From assembly GCA_045577735.1 (NCBI GenBank), contig JAZNIY010000005.1, positions 58,704 through 122,703 on the forward strand: 64,000 nt of DNA, given 5' to 3'. This stretch comes from Stercoripulliclostridium_A sp045577735. Its GTDB lineage: Bacteria > Bacillota > Clostridia > Christensenellales > DTU072. Every line of letters begins with the position of its first letter. Position 1 is the first letter of the stretch. The translations under genes and the position numbers were made by a program. This document shows, piece after piece, positions 61,070-64,000 of the stretch. The notes below the pieces were generated by a model. The model was not told the DNA's origin and ran no database searches. It worked only from the letters and a program-made list of their open reading frames with translations.

Positions 61070-61681
61070 TTATTTGTTGGAAATGGAGTCACATACGTCG
61101 TCGAACCAGTTACCCTCTTTTTCCTCAACTTCCATTGCAAGAGCGCTAATGCCTTCGGTTTGGTCTGCGCTTGCCTTGGTCTTAACGCTTTCGCCGTTGC
61201 CAAGGTTAATGGCTAATATAGTAGATGCAACTGCAACGGTAATAAGAACGTATGCTCCAATAAAAATCTTGCCGAACTTTGTAAGATTACCCCTAGTTGC
61301 CTTTCTTGCTTTTACGCTCTTAGTAGCAACGTTAGTAGCGGTGGATTCAGCGTATCTTGAGGAGTAATATTCGCTTTCCGAAAGCACTCTTTCTTCACCA
61401 CTGGTGCGATGTAATTGTGCTCTCATATAATCGTCATAGGTTTCGTTTTCGTTAACTTTGGGTTCTACAACGGTAACTTGAGGTGCACTAAAGTAAGAAT
61501 AATCGTTAATGTCGAAAGAGTTCCTAGTTATTGCTTGAGAGCAAGCTGAAGAGGAGCGATTCATTTCGCCCATGCGCTTTTCACGCATAAAAATATCGTA
61601 GTCGGTAAGGGTTTCCCTAACTGCTCTATCAAATATGCGATTGTTAGATTCTACTGCTACGTCTCTTCTTAAGGTAACCAT
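61070..61681 (-). CDS. Single-pass membrane protein in the ftsL position (not recognisably FtsL)
   Basis: 203 aa. A long cytoplasmic N-terminal part (1-135) with many Tyr, Ser and charged residues is followed by a basic stretch (KSVKARKATRGNLTKFGK), one membrane segment (about 138-160) and a short acidic outside tail (about 161-203). FtsL normally has a short inside tail and a long outside coiled coil, the reverse of this layout. It sits between rsmH and the class B PBP, where ftsL belongs. The family is unknown. Confidence 0.7.
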   Translation of the reverse strand: MVTLRRDVAVESNNRIFDRAVRETLTDYDIFMREKRMGEMNRSSSACSQAITRNSFDINDYSYFSAPQVTVVEPKVNENETYDDYMRAQLHRTSGEERVLSESEYYSSRYAESTATNVATKSVKARKATRGNLTKFGKIFIGAYVLITVAVASTILAINLGNGESVKTKASADQTEGISALAMEVEEKEGNWFDDVCDSISNK

Positions 61682-61693
61682 ATTTTTTACTCC

Positions 61694-62629
61694 TTATACT
61701 CTTTCTATTATTCTTAATTTTGCGCTTTCTGCTCTCTTGTTATTCTTTAATTCTTCCTCACTTGCGACTATTGGTTTTTTGGTAATGATTTTGACTTCTT
61801 GACGTTTGTTACATACGCACACGGGAAGTCGTTTGTCGCAAATGCAATCTTTTTCCAGTTCGTTAAAGGCGTTTTTTACGATTCTGTCTTCTAGCGAGTG
61901 GAAGGTTATTACTGCCATCCTGCCCCCTACTTTTAGCTTTAAAGCTACGTTGTAGATGAATTCGTACAAGCCCTCCAGTTCACCGTTTACTTCTATTCTT
62001 ATTGCTTGGAATACCCTCTTTGCGGGATGTCCGTGTTTGAAGCGATAGCCTTGTGGATAACATCTTTCTATTATGTCGGCAAGTCTGTCCGTGGTGGTTA
62101 TTTCTTCCTTTTCACGCTCTCTTATTATTGCTCTTGCAATCTTTCTTGAGAGTTTGTCCTCGCCGTACTCGAAGAAGATTTTTGCTAGCTCCTCTTCTGA
62201 ATACCCGTTTACAACTGCTTTTGCATCAAGCTCTTGCTCGCGATCCATTCTCATATCTAGTGGTGCAGGCTTAGAATAGCTAAAACCACGATTTGGATCG
62301 TCTATTTGTGGTGAGGATACTCCTAGATCCAGTAGTATGCCGTCCACGTTTTCTATGCCAAGATCTTCAAGATTGTATATCAAATTCTTGTAATCGTCGT
62401 GTAGGAAGATGACTTTTTCAAGGTGCTCGCTAAGAACGTTCTTAGCATTTTCTATTGCCGTGGTATCGAGGTCGTTACAAATTAGTCGTCCACTCTCACC
62501 AAGTTTTTCCAGTATTCCTTTGGAGTGTCCCGCGCCCCCTAGCGTACCATCCACATAAATGCCATCGGGTTTAATTTGTAGCCCCTCTATGCACTCGTTA
62601 TACATTACCGAAATATGTTTAAATTCCAT
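61694..62629 (-). CDS. rsmH: 16S rRNA (cytosine-1402-N4)-methyltransferase RsmH
   Basis: 311 aa. N-terminal HISVMYNECIEGL, SAM-binding VDGTLGGAGHSKGIL, LLDLGVSSPQID and VITFHSLEDRIVK. It methylates C1402 in the ribosomal P site. It follows mraZ by 1 bp. Confidence 0.96.
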   Translation of the reverse strand: MEFKHISVMYNECIEGLQIKPDGIYVDGTLGGAGHSKGILEKLGESGRLICNDLDTTAIENAKNVLSEHLEKVIFLHDDYKNLIYNLEDLGIENVDGILLDLGVSSPQIDDPNRGFSYSKPAPLDMRMDREQELDAKAVVNGYSEEELAKIFFEYGEDKLSRKIARAIIREREKEEITTTDRLADIIERCYPQGYRFKHGHPAKRVFQAIRIEVNGELEGLYEFIYNVALKLKVGGRMAVITFHSLEDRIVKNAFNELEKDCICDKRLPVCVCNKRQEVKIITKKPIVASEEELKNNKRAESAKLRIIERV

Positions 62630-62630
62630 A

Positions 62631-63068
62631 TTAGATGCCGTAATCCTTTAGTGCAAGTAGCATTTCGTTAAAGTCTTTTGATTCACTATAACCAAGCTCG
62701 GCATATCTTTCTTCTGCCCAAATTTCTACGTGGTCAAAGGCACCTGCTACTACTATGTTTTTAGTAATGCTTGCATATCCCTTTGCCTTTACGGGAAGAA
62801 CGAATCTGCCTTGTGCGTCTTCTTCGGGCTCTATAACGCTGGTCATAATTTTGGTTATTGCCTTTCTTGCTTCTATGTCGCTAAATGGAACGTTTTCGAA
62901 CTTAGCGGTAAGAGCATTGAATCTTGCGCTATCCATAACCCATAGGCATCCGTTAGCGCCGTTGAGGATATAATAACCGTCTTGGAGCATAGAACGATAC
63001 TTCGCAGGCAAACGCATACGATTTTTACCATCAAGCATTAAATTGTATTCGCCGTAAAATGAAGCCAT
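62631..63068 (-). CDS. mraZ: Transcriptional regulator MraZ
   Basis: 145 aa. Two SpoVT/AbrB-like halves, each with the family DxxxR pattern (DGKNRMRLP and DAQGRFVLP). It binds repeats in its own promoter and controls the division cluster. First gene of the cluster. SD AAGGAG lies about 12 nt before ATG. Confidence 0.96.
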   Translation of the reverse strand: MASFYGEYNLMLDGKNRMRLPAKYRSMLQDGYYILNGANGCLWVMDSARFNALTAKFENVPFSDIEARKAITKIMTSVIEPEEDAQGRFVLPVKAKGYASITKNIVVAGAFDHVEIWAEERYAELGYSESKDFNEMLLALKDYGI

Positions 63069-63099
63069 CGTCTTGAATTTCTCCTTTTATCCTACTAAT

Positions 63100-63135
63100 A
63101 TTTTACCACCATTTTTAACCACTCGCAACCACTTT
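63100..63135 (-). promoter_or_regulatory. Promoter of the division cluster with MraZ box
   Basis: TTGCGA (63123-63128), 17-nt spacer, TAAAAT (63100-63105) with TG one base before the -10. Three (A)GTGG/ATGG repeats at 10-bp steps overlap the promoter, the pattern of an MraZ box. Autorepression is the known role in other bacteria. Confidence 0.75.
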
Positions 63136-63177
63136 TTGATTTTTTAGGGGTACTTTTAGGGAAAATCAGGGAAACGG

Positions 63178-63200
63178 AACCCTATAAGGGTTGTTTTTTT
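63178..63200 (+). terminator. Small plus-strand terminator-like hairpin
   Basis: AACCCT and AGGGTT pair around ATA and are followed by a T run (GTTTTTTTG). It points away from the mraZ promoter, on the plus strand, and may stop antisense transcription. Confidence 0.5.
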
Positions 63201-63475
63201 GTTGTTTTGTTTGGGTTTTTAGAACAAGTGTTCGCAAGCGAGCAAGAAGTATACCCTCACGGAATTATGAAGCAAATTGGTCAAAAAAATTGTCATGCTC
63301 TCAATTGCTTTCGCCGGGTTTTTGCTTAGCAAAGGGTGGGCTATACCGTCACTCCGTCCAAAAAGAAAACACACGCAAAAATCGGTGATGTTCTTAGCGG
63401 AGAATTATAAAAATACCACTAAGTGCGAGCATCGCATTTGACTAGTCAAACACTTTATGGGCTAAGCCCAAACCC
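63201..63475. repeat. Non-coding region with scattered short palindromes
   Basis: No convincing gene. Small perfect hairpins: GAACAAGTGTTC (63222-63233), TTTGCTTAGCAAA (63321-63333), GCGAGCATCGC (63425-63435), TTTGACTAGTCAAA (63437-63450) and TGGGCTAAGCCCA (63458-63470). The sequence looks like part of an interspersed repeat or an untranslated RNA. It lies between two plus-strand terminator-like structures. Confidence 0.5.
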
Positions 63476-63490
63476 ATATTACAAGCAGAA

Positions 63491-63541
63491 AGAGCAAGAG
63501 TAAAAGGAAACCAATCCTTCTATTCTTGCTCTTGTTTTTTC
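63491..63541 (+). terminator. Plus-strand terminator before the hairpin array
   Basis: AGAGCAAGA (63491-63499) pairs with TCTTGCTCT (63524-63532), with an inner AAGGA/TCCTT pairing and an AACCAA loop, then TGTTTTTTC. The T run is on the plus strand. No plus-strand gene ends here, so an untranslated RNA may be terminated. Confidence 0.6.
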
Positions 63542-63546
63542 TTCTG

Positions 63547-63790
63547 CCGATATGTCAACTTTGTTGACTCGATATGTTCTCGCTTTGTTCGAACTCGATA
63601 TATTGTCGCTTCGCTCCAATTCGATATGAGATAAATCCCTCGTTTGCGAAGCAAACATATCGAGTGCGTCAGCACATATGGAGTTTGTATATCTCGCCTT
63701 TGGCGGGGTATGCAAACCATATCGAAAATCCCGTGAGGGATTTATCTCGATGCGTGTTCTCTCCGTTAAGGATAACACGCTAACACGTGT
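63547..63790. repeat. Array of short hairpins separated by a 7-bp TCGATAT/ATATCGA spacer
   Basis: Spacers CCGATAT (63547), TCGATAT (63569, 63595, 63621), then the complement ATATCGA (63657, 63719) and the variant ATATGGA (63676). Between them are hairpins: GTCAAC/GTTGAC, GTTC/GAAC, ATTG/CAAT, GTTTGC/GCAAAC, GTGC/GCAC, a 16-bp stem at 63683-63717 and AAATCCC/GGGATTT with GTGA loop. GAGATAAATCCC (63628-63639) can also pair with GGGATTTATCTC (63737-63748). GCGTGTT/AACACGC (63752-63780) and an ACACGTGT palindrome close the array. An open frame of 99 codons here is judged spurious. Confidence 0.75.
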
Positions 63791-63865
63791 GTTTCCTTTT
63801 TGGCAACGTTACACAATTTTAATACAATTGCATACCCCTACAACTGCTCATTAAATTGGAATTTG

Positions 63866-64000
63866 TTAGTATCTATTACCATAAATTGATTTCGCTTTTT
63901 CAGTATATTTCTTTACGAACTCGGTCTTTGCGTTTGTATAAGCATCTCGATTATGCTCGTATTCTTTCCATAAAGAAATCTTTAATTTTTCATACTCTTT
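63866..64000 (-). CDS. C-terminus of an unidentified gene (partial)
   Basis: The window edge cuts the gene; 44 codons and a TAA stop are visible in one open frame. The peptide is very charged and rich in Lys, Glu and Tyr (KEYEKLKISLWKEYEHN ... EKAKSIYGNRY) and looks helical. I do not recognise the family. The stretch between its stop and the hairpin array (63791-63865) has no feature I can name. Confidence 0.55.
   Translation of the reverse strand, partial: KEYEKLKISLWKEYEHNRDAYTNAKTEFVKKYTEKAKSIYGNRY

Noticed and set aside
63191..63388. Plus-strand 65-codon open frame in the palindrome region
   Set aside because: No ribosome site, odd composition (MFFCCFVWVF start) and interrupted by palindromes; likely chance.
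63479..63778. Minus-strand 99-codon open frame over the hairpin array
   Set aside because: It is made of the repeat itself, has no SD, and its peptide is irregular and follows the hairpin sequence. Treated as spurious.
63547..63790. CRISPR array
   Set aside because: The conserved unit is only 7 bp, changes orientation halfway, and the intervening segments are self-complementary hairpins, not unique spacers. No cas genes in the window.

Overview
The window is about 64 kb of low-GC chromosome from an endospore-forming, Gram-positive bacterium of the class Clostridia (Bacillota). The evidence is the gene content and order: sporulation genes (yunB, a pdaB-like deacetylase, spoIIGA, sigE, sigG, sigK), the order ftsZ-spoIIGA-sigE-sigG-ylmC-nrdR, the order rpsB-tsf-pyrH-frr-uppS-cdsA-dxr-rseP-ispG-polC, and a meso-DAP type MurE. 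I cannot name the genus. Almost every gene is on the minus strand, so operons read from high to low coordinates. The exceptions are yunB, rnpB and sigK.

Layout, low to high. 1-8.3 kb: start of an exported protein, then pheS-pheT-mutS2-cysteine desulfurase-thiI. 8.36-9.0 kb: yunB (plus). 9.0-18 kb: the rimP-nusA-ylxR-ylxQ-infB-rbfA-nrnA-truB-ribF translation operon, ending in an endonuclease IV-like gene. 18-22 kb: yggS, sepF, lspA, rluD, a two-OB-fold SSB-like gene and the pdaB-like gene. 22-25.8 kb: a large InlB-repeat/BspA lipoprotein. 25.8-35.2 kb: rpsB to ispG, ending in a polC-derived gene that has kept the OB and exonuclease domains and lost the PHP and polymerase domains. 35.3-44.8 kb: accessory and housekeeping genes (MBG-domain membrane protein, cyclophilin lipoprotein, DUF1292, ruvX, ABC exporter, rubrerythrin, rarA, a GH36-like glycosidase). 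44.8-46 kb: rnpB and sigK. 46-63.1 kb: rluA, nrdR, ylmC, sigG, sigE, spoIIGA, then the division and cell-wall cluster mraZ to ftsZ, without murF and murG. 63.1-63.87 kb: a non-coding hairpin-rich repeat region. 63.87-64 kb: the end of an unidentified gene.

The most unusual points are these. (1) A stand-alone PolC-type exonuclease sits at the canonical polC locus. (2) An array of short hairpins separated by a 7-bp spacer that flips orientation halfway lies upstream of mraZ. One 16-bp stem folds only as plus-strand RNA, and a plus-strand terminator precedes the array. (3) Several genes have a -10 box only 6-10 nt before the start codon and no Shine-Dalgarno, which suggests leaderless mRNAs (lspA, yggS, rarA, yunB, MBG gene, InlB gene). 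(4) Four promoters (pheS, rimP, rarA, ftsA) have alternating CG/purine-pyrimidine spacers. (5) Rare start codons are predicted for pro-sigK (ATT) and the class B PBP (ATA), because no ATG, GTG or TTG can supply their conserved N-termini. (6) UppS is altered at several conserved catalytic positions.

All calls come from reading the sequence. No database search was run, and promoter and structure calls are by eye.
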